A DNA stretch of 64,000 nucleotides, from assembly GCA_036443405.1 (NCBI GenBank), contig JAZFYD010000122.1, forward strand, positions 10,651-74,650. The letters run 5' to 3'. The notes beneath the pieces are model-generated. The model did not search any database and was not told where the DNA came from. It was given only the letters and a program-made list of their open reading frames with translations. This document shows positions 1 through 8,500 of the stretch, in pieces. Made by a program: the position numbers and the translations under genes. Position 1 is the stretch's first letter; each line of letters begins with the position of its first letter. Origin of the DNA: JAZFYD01 sp036443405 (lineage in GTDB: Bacteria; Planctomycetota; PLA2).

Positions 1-1
1 G

Positions 2-739
2 AAAAACCCCGGTGACTCCGGCGAACCGCCGTCCGTGAAGTGGTCCGTGCCGGGCGGAGTGTCGGTGGGCGAATTCCGCTGGCCGGCTCCCCACAAGATC
101 CTGATGGGGCCGATCGTGACGTTCGGTTACGAAAACGAGGTGCTATTGAGCGCGCCGCTCGTGATCGCGAGTGATTTCCAGGGCGACGCGATCGAGATCA
201 AGGCGGCCGCGACGTGGCTCGTGTGTGCCGACGTGTGCCTGGGCCAAGAAGTGGAACTCGTGCTGTCGCTGCCGGTGCGGCCCGACGAAATGGTTCCGAC
301 CGCCGCGTCCGAGTCGCCCTCGCTTACACAGATTCCGAAACCGGCCAGCGCTGACGGCGGTGCGATCCTGCGAAAGGGCGGTCTGATCGAGCTGGCCCTC
401 GATCCCGACGTGTTCCGGCCGGGCCCGAAGTACACGTTCTTCCCGGACGAGGACGTCGTCGAACTGGCGAAGCTCACCGAGCAGCGCATGCCGACGTTCA
501 CGGCCCCGCGTTCGCCGACGCGCACGGAACCGATCGAGCGGATTTCGGGCGTGATGGTCATGACCAACGCGGAGGGGCGCCACGCGTTTTGGTTCGACGT
601 GCCGGTCCAGGACCACGAAAACCTGGTCACGACCACGTTCGGCAAGCGCTGGGAAGACTACTGGTGGATCGTGTTGCCGCTCGGGGCGCTCGCGATCCCG
701 GCGATTTTCCGGGCCACAAGATCCAAGAAACGTACCTAG
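2..739 (+). CDS. DsbD-type N-terminal domain protein, 5'-truncated by the window edge
   Basis: The frame is open to the left edge, and the first codons (KNPGDSGEPPSVKW) fit the middle of a DsbD N-terminal domain, so the GTG at 35 is probably internal and the true start lies outside. The segment WLVCADVCLGQE carries the paired cysteines expected of this periplasmic domain, which in the DsbD family passes electrons to periplasmic thioredoxin-like partners. The chain ends in one hydrophobic segment (WWIVLPLGALAIPAIF) followed by basic residues, so it looks anchored by its C-terminus. The central eight-helix DsbD membrane domain is absent. A secreted thioredoxin-like gene follows 89 bases downstream on the same strand, consistent with a redox pair. 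The family call is fairly sure; the electron donor is unknown. Confidence 0.72.
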   Translation, partial: KNPGDSGEPPSVKWSVPGGVSVGEFRWPAPHKILMGPIVTFGYENEVLLSAPLVIASDFQGDAIEIKAAATWLVCADVCLGQEVELVLSLPVRPDEMVPTAASESPSLTQIPKPASADGGAILRKGGLIELALDPDVFRPGPKYTFFPDEDVVELAKLTEQRMPTFTAPRSPTRTEPIERISGVMVMTNAEGRHAFWFDVPVQDHENLVTTTFGKRWEDYWWIVLPLGALAIPAIFRATRSKKRT

Positions 740-828
740 GAACAAAACCCGGTTTCGCGGGTTGAAAGCAAAAAGCGCGGCGCGGGTTTGCAGGCGGCGC
801 GATAATCCCGGCAAGGAGGACATGCGAA

Positions 829-1470
829 ATGCGCAAGACAATCAGGCTGGCTGCGATCGCGATCGTCGGTTTCACACTCTCCGGCGGGGTCTCCGCCGAG
901 GAGAAGGCGCCCGCGGCCGAGAAGAAGGTCAACCCCGACCTCGCGCCGGCGTTCGTGCTCAAGGACCTCGCGGGCAAGGAGCGCTCGCTCAAGGAGTTCG
1001 CCGGCAAGTTCGTCGTGCTCGAGTGGTGCAACCACGGCTGTCCGTTCGTGAAGAAGCACTACCAAAAGGGCCACATGCAGAAGCTCCAGGAGAAATACAC
1101 CAAGAAGGGTGTGATCTGGCTGACCATCTGCTCGTCTGCCGAGGCCAAACAGGGTTGGATGACGACCGATGGCTGGAAGGCGAAGAACGAAAAGAGCGGC
1201 GCGAAGCCGACTGCCGTGCTGATCGACACCAACGGCAAGGTCGGCAAGGCGTACGGTGCGAAGACAACGCCGCAGATCTGCATCATCAACAAGAAGGGCG
1301 TGCGCGTGTACGACGGCGCCATCGACGACAAGCGGTCGCGCCACACGGAGGACATCAAGACCTCCAAGAACTACGTGACGATCGTGCTCGACGCGGTGAT
1401 GGCCGGCAAGCCGAGCCCGATACGCCGCACGCGTCCGTACGGTTGCTCGGTGAAGTACGCGGCCCCGTAG
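829..1470 (+). CDS. Secreted thioredoxin-like (redoxin domain) protein
   Basis: A 213-residue protein with a signal peptide (residues 1 to about 23, ending GGVSA) followed by a redoxin/AhpC-TSA-like fold. The active-site region reads EWCNHGCPFVKKHY, a CxxxC arrangement rather than the classical CxxC. The cysteine before PFV is the position usually kept in this subfamily. The C-terminus carries RPYGCSVKY, a second conserved cysteine region. AAGGAGG at 813-819 lies 9 bases before the ATG, which fixes the start over a nearby out-of-frame ATG at 822. It probably acts in the periplasm in thiol redox chemistry, with the DsbD-like protein just upstream as a likely partner. Substrate unknown. Confidence 0.85.
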   Translation: MRKTIRLAAIAIVGFTLSGGVSAEEKAPAAEKKVNPDLAPAFVLKDLAGKERSLKEFAGKFVVLEWCNHGCPFVKKHYQKGHMQKLQEKYTKKGVIWLTICSSAEAKQGWMTTDGWKAKNEKSGAKPTAVLIDTNGKVGKAYGAKTTPQICIINKKGVRVYDGAIDDKRSRHTEDIKTSKNYVTIVLDAVMAGKPSPIRRTRPYGCSVKYAAP

Positions 1471-1498
1471 GTCGCGCTGCGAGCTTCGAATCGACTAG

Positions 1499-1533
1499 AA
1501 GAGGCGTGGCCCGCGCGGTCGCGCCTCTTTCTC
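1499..1533. terminator. Hairpin terminator between convergent genes
   Basis: AAGAGGCG (1499-1506) pairs with CGCCTCTT (1522-1529) and is followed by TCTC on the plus strand. It lies 28 bases after the redoxin stop codon and just before the end of the convergent SEC-C gene, so it could serve both directions. Confidence 0.6.
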
Positions 1534-1537
1534 ATCC

Positions 1538-2002
1538 CTAGCGCATGCAGCAGTTCTTGAACTTCTTGCCGCTGCCGCACGGGCAGGGTGCGTTGCGCCC
1601 GATGCGCTCGCCCGGGTTGCGAACCGTCTTGGCGGAGTCCGCTGTTCGTTCGTCGTACGCGGCGCGCAAGGCGCGGACGTAACGTCCGAGCGAGTCGCCG
1701 TCGGCGAGTCGCCCTTGGCCTTGAAGCTCCGCCATCAGCGCAGCGCACAGATCGGGCGCCACGGCGCGCACCGAACCCGGAAGCGCAAGTGCACCCACAC
1801 CGTCGAGCATCGCGTGCTTGATGTCGATCTCTTCGATCTCGCCGGGTTCGCGGTCGCGGTGTTCGCAGGCGTGCGTCAAGAACGCGGGCAGGATTTCGCC
1901 TGAGTACTCCTTGGCGGGGGCCGGTAGCGCGTGGAACGCAGACGTGTCCGCGAAGTCGCTCACCCAGTTCGCGATGGTCTGGGTGCGAAACGATTCAGGC
2001 AT
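1538..2002 (-). CDS. SEC-C motif protein
   Basis: A 154-residue protein ending in a clear SEC-C zinc-binding motif, RNAPCPCGSGKKFKNCC, like the C-terminal tail of SecA and of many small bacterial proteins. The remaining 135 residues are mostly helical by composition and match nothing I recognise. The ATG at 2002 overlaps the last codons of the upstream minus-strand gene (ATGCCTGA, 8-base overlap), so the two are probably translationally coupled. A TTG one codon upstream is possible but less likely. Function unknown beyond probable zinc binding. Confidence 0.8.
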   Translation of the reverse strand: MPESFRTQTIANWVSDFADTSAFHALPAPAKEYSGEILPAFLTHACEHRDREPGEIEEIDIKHAMLDGVGALALPGSVRAVAPDLCAALMAELQGQGRLADGDSLGRYVRALRAAYDERTADSAKTVRNPGERIGRNAPCPCGSGKKFKNCCMR

Positions 2003-2306
2003 CAACCGGTATGAAGGGAACCTTCTGGCGGTCGACGATGTGGTCGCGAGTCGTGGAGTTCGTGAGACGCACCGCTTCCGCTTCGGCTTGAGCTTTGTAC
2101 GCGAAGGGGAACGTCTTGACGATCGTTCGTGTGTGGTCCTTCACCGCCCAGACGATCTTGAGGCGCATCGGTTCCGCGGCTTTGCTCTTTCGCCGCGTCT
2201 TCTTGACCGGCGCGGCCGCGGCCTTCTCCTTTTTCGCGCGTACCGTCGCATCGGCTTCGGCTCGCATGCGATCGACCCGGGCCCGGTTCGACATTTTTCT
2301 CGCCAT
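1995..2306 (-). CDS. Small basic hypothetical protein
   Basis: A 103-residue protein with a strongly basic, Ala/Lys/Arg-rich N-terminal third (MARKMSNRARV, then KKTRRKSK around residues 36-43) and a more ordinary C-terminal part (MRLKIVWAVKDHTRTIVKTF). No signal peptide or membrane segment. Start chosen at the ATG at 2306; the frame runs further upstream but with less protein-like sequence. Its stop overlaps the start of the SEC-C gene, so the two probably form one operon. The basic head suggests nucleic-acid or ribosome contact, but this is inference only. Confidence 0.6.
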   Translation of the reverse strand: MARKMSNRARVDRMRAEADATVRAKKEKAAAAPVKKTRRKSKAAEPMRLKIVWAVKDHTRTIVKTFPFAYKAQAEAEAVRLTNSTTRDHIVDRQKVPFIPVDA

Positions 2307-2392
2307 GGCCACGGATTGTACGCCGATCACTTCGCGTGGGCACACATCCGTTTGTGCCAATGAAGATTCGAACCGCGTGCCGATCGGCGGAG

Positions 2393-4078
2393 CTACTCGG
2401 TCAGGATCAAGCGCACGTCGTACGGTTCGTTTTGGCCGACCGAAAGCGCGCGGATCCGGATGAGGTACGCGCCACCCTGCACGTCCTGGACCGAAACCGG
2501 CGACATGCCTGATGCGAGAACGTTGTTCCGCAGATCGAGAAGGTCGATCTCGAGATCCGCGCTCGTGTTCTCCAGGGAAATCGTAAAGTTGGCTGTCCGG
2601 ACCAACTGCACCTTGAAGTAGCGTTGCGCGTGGAAGGCGATGTCGAGGTCGATATCCGGCGTCGTCGTATCGATTGCGTCCGAGAGCACGGTGTCGTACG
2701 GCGCGTGGATCGCCGCGCCCGTGATCGACTCGTGCGGGAAAGGCGGCGGCCAGAGGGAGTCGTTCTCCTCGGTCGCGGGGTACGGGATCTCCTGGTTGTC
2801 CGGCGGCGTCAGCATGAGCATCCGCAGGGCGACCTCATCGATGCTCTGGTCGCTCACGTACGCGTCCAGCAGCGTCAGGAGATAGGGATAGTTGATTCCG
2901 GCACTCGGTTGCCGAAGGAACTGCAGGGAGAGCGCGAGGGGGAACGCCGCCATCGGATCGTCATCGTCGAGGCCGCCGTCGTGGATGTCCCACAGGACCT
3001 CGGCGACGGAGAATCGCGAGCCGATGCCAACTACGTCGTCCGGCTGGTAGACGTTGGGGTCATCCGGTCCGAGCGAACCGAGCGTTTCGGAGAAATACGA
3101 TTCGATGTCGAAGTATCGAATGACGCGCCCGGCGGGGCCGATACCCTCGGTGTCCCAGTAGACCGGGGAGCCGCGGCCCATGCAGGCCCAGAAATCGAGA
3201 AAGCCCTCACGCCAAGCGAGCGTGGGAACCATGAGTTGATCGTTGGGCTCCCCGTCCGGCACGACGGCGAGAAAGAAGTAGTTCAGAAGGTACTCGCCGT
3301 GCAGACGCATGAGCTTGGGCTCGTCCCAGACATCGCGGTTCGATGTCGGATCCCCGGTCACGCCGCCGGCGACTTTCAGGGTCGCGCGCGTGCTGCCAAA
3401 CGACGTGTATTCGGAGACCGCGCCGTTGCCCGGACGATAATGCACGTCCAGGTCCGGCATGGTTGTGCCCAGGATGCCGGACTTCGCGGCCATGAACCCC
3501 TCGTAAAGGACGTCGCAGATCATCCACGCGCCCGGAACACTGTCCTTCGGGACATCGAGGTTGATGTTCATCGTCTCGATCCCGATGAGATCGTTGGACG
3601 GACCCGGATCTCCGGACGGCGAGCCGGTGTACGAGTAGCTTTCAGTTGCGAACTCGTCGGGTAGGACACGAATGTCCGTTCCGAACGGAAGATGAACTTC
3701 GGCGCGCGTAGTCAGGACGATCTGAGTCGCGGGGCGCTGGCCGAAATTGACGATGAGCGAGAACGCGCCGAGGGCGTCGGTCTGGAGGATCGCATCGTTG
3801 CCGTCCAGGTCGACAAGCATTCGGCCATCCGAGTCGCGCAGTTCCACGACCACGCGCGGTGCCGGGAGCGGAAGCTGCGACTCGAAAAACTGGGACGAGG
3901 CCAGTCGGCCATCCGCATCGCGATCACTGAGCAGCGGGCCGGTTATCCAGAAACGAACCTGGCCGGTGACCGTCCGGGTGGTGTCGCGCGTCCCGGCCGT
4001 CACGATCTCAGGTCCACCGGATCCACCGCATGCGATGCAAATCAGGGATATCAGAACCGCGAACCACGCTGCACGCAC
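2393..4078 (-). CDS. Large lipoprotein with C-terminal PPC-like domain
   Basis: A 561-residue protein starting at GTG with AAGGAG seven bases upstream on its strand. The N-terminus (AWFAVLISLICIACGG) is a lipoprotein signal with a lipobox cysteine near residue 17. Early sequence (VTGQVRFWI, then GRMLVDLDGNDAILQTDALGAFSL) resembles a transthyretin-like or carboxypeptidase-regulatory module. The middle is rich in aromatic residues and Asp and is unrecognised. The last 90 residues (FKVQLVRTANFTISL to GGAYLIRIRAL) look like a bacterial pre-peptidase C-terminal (PPC) beta-sandwich. Cell-envelope location is likely. No protease motif is obvious in the middle region, so enzymatic activity cannot be claimed. 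Confidence 0.7.
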   Translation of the reverse strand: MRAAWFAVLISLICIACGGSGGPEIVTAGTRDTTRTVTGQVRFWITGPLLSDRDADGRLASSQFFESQLPLPAPRVVVELRDSDGRMLVDLDGNDAILQTDALGAFSLIVNFGQRPATQIVLTTRAEVHLPFGTDIRVLPDEFATESYSYTGSPSGDPGPSNDLIGIETMNINLDVPKDSVPGAWMICDVLYEGFMAAKSGILGTTMPDLDVHYRPGNGAVSEYTSFGSTRATLKVAGGVTGDPTSNRDVWDEPKLMRLHGEYLLNYFFLAVVPDGEPNDQLMVPTLAWREGFLDFWACMGRGSPVYWDTEGIGPAGRVIRYFDIESYFSETLGSLGPDDPNVYQPDDVVGIGSRFSVAEVLWDIHDGGLDDDDPMAAFPLALSLQFLRQPSAGINYPYLLTLLDAYVSDQSIDEVALRMLMLTPPDNQEIPYPATEENDSLWPPPFPHESITGAAIHAPYDTVLSDAIDTTTPDIDLDIAFHAQRYFKVQLVRTANFTISLENTSADLEIDLLDLRNNVLASGMSPVSVQDVQGGAYLIRIRALSVGQNEPYDVRLILTE

Positions 4079-4160
4079 GATCGTCTCCTTGCCAACCTAC
4101 TGGCGCCCACGGAGATTATAGGGCGTTTCGATGCGTCGTCAGACGGTTGCCGCGGGCGGC

Positions 4161-4847
4161 CTACCTGCAGCCGACTCGATTCAGGACCGAACGCGCCAAT
4201 TGCGCGGATTCTCCGCCGCTAGCGGCGTCGAGATAGGCGGCGAGTTCAGCGGCGACGTCGAACGGAGTGCCCTGTTCGGAGTAGACGCCGGCCATCGCGA
4301 GCGCGCATCCAGCCGCGTCGTTCGCGGCCCGCGCGGCAGCGACGAGGCGCGCCAGATTCTCCGGCAGCTTCTCCACTACGGAAAACGTGCCGGACGCGAC
4401 GGAACCCATGCGCGATCCGTTCGCACTCAGGGCCTGGGTTTCGAACTCGTATGTCGCGCCACGGTCGAGATGCCCCGGGGCCTTCAGGACGTGATAGGAG
4501 CCGTCGACCACGATGGGGCCGAGCCACGTGCGGCCTTGCGTGCCGTTTCCAGCGACCTTGCGCACGATCAACTCGTAGCGCATCGCGCCGTCCTTTTTGG
4601 GCCAGAAGAACACGGGTCGGTCCGTGAGGATCTCGTCGACCGGGCCGGACTCCGCCGGAACGGGCTCGTAACGTTCCAGCCGCCGCTTCGCGAGGCCCTG
4701 GGAAAAGTCCGTCGGCGCGCCGTCGGTCACCGGGATCGCGAAGCCGATCACCAATCCCGCGAGGATCATGCCCGAAAACGCCCAGAGCGGCGGCAGTGAA
4801 TCCAACCGGGAACTCGTGTCGTTGGCGGGTGTGTTTTGGTCGCTCAT
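4161..4847 (-). CDS. Single-pass membrane protein with fibronectin-like external part
   Basis: A 228-residue protein beginning at ATG 4847, preceded on its strand by GGAG nine bases upstream. An N-terminal polar stretch is followed by one membrane segment (LWAFSGMILAGLVIGFAIPV, about residues 20-39). The external part has the alternating pattern of a fibronectin type III-like domain (PVFFWPKKDGAMRYELIV, then GATYEFETQAL) and then a helical C-terminus. No function recognised. It follows an unknown gene on the same strand with a 34-base gap, so the two are probably co-transcribed. Confidence 0.62.
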   Translation of the reverse strand: MSDQNTPANDTSSRLDSLPPLWAFSGMILAGLVIGFAIPVTDGAPTDFSQGLAKRRLERYEPVPAESGPVDEILTDRPVFFWPKKDGAMRYELIVRKVAGNGTQGRTWLGPIVVDGSYHVLKAPGHLDRGATYEFETQALSANGSRMGSVASGTFSVVEKLPENLARLVAAARAANDAAGCALAMAGVYSEQGTPFDVAAELAAYLDAASGGESAQLARSVLNRVGCR

Positions 4848-4881
4848 GCTTTTTCTCCGCGCACCGCTCGTGCGCGGCCTT

Positions 4882-5328
4882 TTATGTACCGGTACCGTGG
4901 GCGGGGGGCAAGTTGACAAGGTCGAGGCGCAGGAGCACGGAGTGCATGTTCCCGGGCTCGAGGGAGTAGGAGCGGATCCTCGGGCCCCAGGCGGTCAGGA
5001 TGCGTTCGAGCTGGGTGTCCGACAGACGGGGAATCGCTAGCGAGACCACGAAGCGTCCGTCCAGATCATCGATCTCGCAGGTTTCGGCGGCTGCGTCTCG
5101 GAGCAGCCGATGCAGCAGCGCCTCGAGCGAGGACGCCGGAACCGCGTTCGGCGGGATGCCGCGCACGTTGCGCAGGTGGACCCAAAACGCCCGTTGGCTG
5201 CCCGGATAATAGAGATGGGCGCTGCCACGCTGGTGATCCAGCAGGAGCGCTGCGCCGTCCCCGGTGCCCATCGCGTCGCGAAAAGACGGGGCCGGGACGA
5301 CGAGCGAGCCGATCGGCGGGATTTCCAT
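4882..5328 (-). CDS. Hypothetical protein
   Basis: A 148-residue soluble-looking protein, MEIPPIGSLVVPAPSFRDAM at its start. It contains LLLDHQRGSAHLYYPGSQ and a helical segment LEALLHRLLRDAAAE, and no membrane segment or known motif. The frame extends 23 codons upstream (to 5397), but that part (NPLLWRDSTSIPQTYNCTCS) is less protein-like, so ATG 5328 was preferred; no clear ribosome-binding site decides it. It is transcribed away from the sigma-54-type regulator, with a shared upstream region. Confidence 0.55.
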   Translation of the reverse strand: MEIPPIGSLVVPAPSFRDAMGTGDGAALLLDHQRGSAHLYYPGSQRAFWVHLRNVRGIPPNAVPASSLEALLHRLLRDAAAETCEIDDLDGRFVVSLAIPRLSDTQLERILTAWGPRIRSYSLEPGNMHSVLLRLDLVNLPPAHGTGT

Positions 5329-5552
5329 GGAACACGTGCAATTGTACGTCTGTGGAATGCTTGTGGAATCGCGCCACAGGAGCGGATTTGCGCCCATGGC
5401 GTGGCGCGATTGGCGCGAACTTGGGGCGCGCGCCGCCGTGGCGGTTGCGGGGGCGCGACGTAAGCCGTTGTCGGTAAGGACGTTATCGCTGCGGCGTGAC
5501 CGGTATTGCGCTGGGTCGTGATCTTGCTATGCCAGTTGGCTGGAGGGTCGAC
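5329..5552. promoter_or_regulatory. Divergent intergenic region with repeated octamer TGGCGCGA
   Basis: This 224-base gap separates a minus-strand gene from the giant regulator. TGGCGCGA occurs at 5402-5409 and 5411-5418, and its inverse TCGCGCCA at 5369-5376. The direct copies are 9 bases apart and the inverted one is 25 bases away, the layout of an operator. Two TGTGGAAT repeats sit at about 5351 and 5362. GGAGGG at 5542-5547 is the ribosome-binding site for ATG 5553. The regulatory role is inference. Confidence 0.4.
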
Positions 5553-8500
5553 ATGGATCGGAACGCTCTGCGAGACCACGTTCAGGCTGCGGCGCGCCAA
5601 TTGGCGCCACCGTTGGGCGAGGGCACGATCGAGTGGGACTACTCGCGGCTTTCGCGGGCGCTCGGGCTTGTTGGCAAACCGGGCCTGTCGGATCTTCCGC
5701 ACGGCGGTGTTTCCGTCTTGGAGCTGGAGGCCAAGGAGTGGGATACGTCGGCGCGTGTTTATGAGGTTTGGGCCGCGGAGCTCGGTTGGGGCTTCACCCG
5801 GCTGAGTGCCCGGCCGACCGCAGTGGTTCCGGATCCGGTTGTGCACTCGCTCGGAGTAGCGTTTGCCGGGAGCGACAGCTTGATCTTCGCGAGGGCGTCG
5901 CGCGCGCGGCGGCCGCGCATCGGGGCCCGAAAGCGCAGCGCGGGTTGTTCGCTGCCGCTTGCGCCGGGGGAGCGTTGGCTGATCGCGTCGGATCGTGTGC
6001 GCCGGAAGTGTCGCGCCACGATCGCGCAGCGCGGGCAGATCGTCTTCATCGATAGCGCCGAGTGGTTGACCGGCGCGTCGGTGAGCAATCTTTCGTATCT
6101 GATCACGGCGCATACGGCGTGGCGGAACCACATGCTCTCGAGCCCCGCCAAGTGCTACTTCGTGTTCGCCGCCCCGCCGGGTCGCGCGCGGCTCGTACAT
6201 GCTGCGCTGGAGGGCTTCGGCATCACGGGCGACATCGGCGGAACGAAGCGGCCGTTCGCCGCGCGTTCGCGTGCAGGCATTTCCCATCGATCCCTGCGCG
6301 TCGAATCCGAACATATCCTCTCGGCGCTCGAGGAGTCGCCGTTCGCGCTTGGCGCAAAGGACGTTGGCGCGTTGTTCGGCGCAAGCGGAGTACAGGTCTG
6401 CCGCGAGCTGGCGGATTCCGGGTTCGTGTTGCTGCGCACTGAGGCGGGCGAGGAGTGTTTCGTCCCGAATCCCGCGGCGACGGTCGATCTGCCCGAGGCG
6501 TCCGACCGCGTGCGGCGGGCGTTGTTTCAGCACTATCGTGAGCGGCGCCGGCGGGCGCACGAGCATGTGACGATCGGGGCCCTGGTGTTGGCGCTGCGCA
6601 TGAATGACGCGCCGCGCGCGCAGGCCTGTCTTGGCCGGATCGGTTGCGCGGATGCCGCCTGCATGCCGCACGTACTTCTCGAGGAGATCGAGCAGGGCGT
6701 CAAGCGCATGGGTCTATCGCTGCGAACGGCGGATCACGCGGTGCTGTTCGCCGCGCGCGCACACCTGCGGGACTACGCGGCCGTGCGCGAGCGTGCGAAC
6801 GAGATCACGGCCACGCCGATTGCCAACCATGCCGATCTTGTGCGGTTCGTTCGGATCATGCTGAGTGTCGGCCGCGGCCATCTCGACGCGGCGATGCCGG
6901 AGGGGTTCTGGTCATCGATGACCGCGCCGTCGCTGGACCCGGCGCTGGCCGACAGCACGTTCATCCTCTGCGAGTTGTTCGCGCAGGCGCGCCTGATGAC
7001 CATCGAGGAAATCGAAGCGCGTTTCGACGTCGCCAAACGAGCGCTCAAGAACCGGTCCAACGCCCGCGTCAATCGTGAACTGGCCGTGATGCTGAAGCTC
7101 GTTCAGCACCGCGTCGAAGCGGGAATTAGTGCGCGTCACGTTCGGCGCGTCGAGGTCGACGACTCGGACGTTAGCTTAGATCTTGCGCGAACGGTGATCG
7201 TCCCCGCCTACGTGACAACAACGGCGTTGTTCGCGGAACTCCAGGCTCGGGAGTACAGCCCCCGCAAGCCCCTGCCGCCTGAGGGTCGATTCGCCTGTTT
7301 GTCCCTGATGACGGCGGCGCCAGATCTAGCGAACCACATCGTGCAGTTGAGCAGCATGAGTAGGTCTCTCATTATTCGCGGGAGGCGATTCTTGCTTCGG
7401 GAATTGGGTGACCATCTTGTGTTGTCTCACTTGCGATGCTTCAACCGCAGCGTAGCGAATGCGTTGCAGTTCTCGTTTCAATCGGCTGCCGGTGGGCGTT
7501 TGTGGTCTCGGAGCGCCCTCTCCTTGTTGTTCAATCAGCAGAGAGCCGCCAGATCTGACGGGTTAGAGGCCTCTACGCTCTCTCGCGCTCTACTCTGCGC
7601 TGGAGATATCCAGGGAGCACGTAGATTGCTCGAGAAGGCATGCGAGTCCCCTCGGTACGGTGGTATTTCCGCAGCGGAGGTAATTCAGACGGATGCGATT
7701 ATCCAGCGGACAAGCCTCGACTGGGACCGCCTCCGAAGCGCGGCGCCCGTTCATGTCGGGAGGGTGGCGCCTGAGGCGGGCGGACTCTCAGCGAGCGTCG
7801 ATCTCTTTCTGGCTGGATGCCGGGCGCTCGTAGCCAGAGAATTCTGCGATTCCGAGGATGCATTCCATCGCTCGGCCGGGATGCTGCGACCGATCGCACT
7901 CGGCGAGGTGCACGCTGTGCGAATGCTCGCGATCCAACACGCGGTCTTGGTGGGCCGACTCCGCCGAATCGTCGAAGGGCTAGGTCACGGTGGACGTCCC
8001 ATCGACTGGGTGCCTCTCGTGCGCAGGCTCTTACGGCCACCATATCTGCTCGAAGGGTCGGCCGATCCGCGGCGATGGTTTCTGGAAAAACTCGACTATC
8101 TACACCTGTTGGCGGAAGAGCTCGCGCTCCGCTCCCGCTTGGACGAAAGGGGTGCCTTGGGCCTGGCCGCGTTGCTCTGGGAGGTATCAGGGACCGCCAT
8201 CCAAGAGTCAGGCCGGGACCTGTTCGGCGTGTGGAAGAGTGTGGCCCCGGCGTTTCACTCGGCCGTGGCCCGCGCCCTCGACTCGACCGGGAAAAACACG
8301 GCTGGCATGATCTCGTATTCCGCATCGACTCTGCGAATTCTGAGCGAGGACCGTCTGTTGGATCCTTCGGCGTCACGCGGCCGCATGTTCGACTTGGTCC
8401 CGCAGATGTACCTGGTGCCGGGGGAGTCCGCTAGCCGGCGCGCGAGACGGCTCGACGAAACGTGGCCGGATGACGCCGTGTTGTTCGAACTCGCGCAGCG

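Noticed and set aside
5037..6671. A 544-codon minus-strand frame across the start of the giant regulator
   Set aside because: Crosses the divergent promoter region and a real minus-strand gene in another phase; basic low-information composition.
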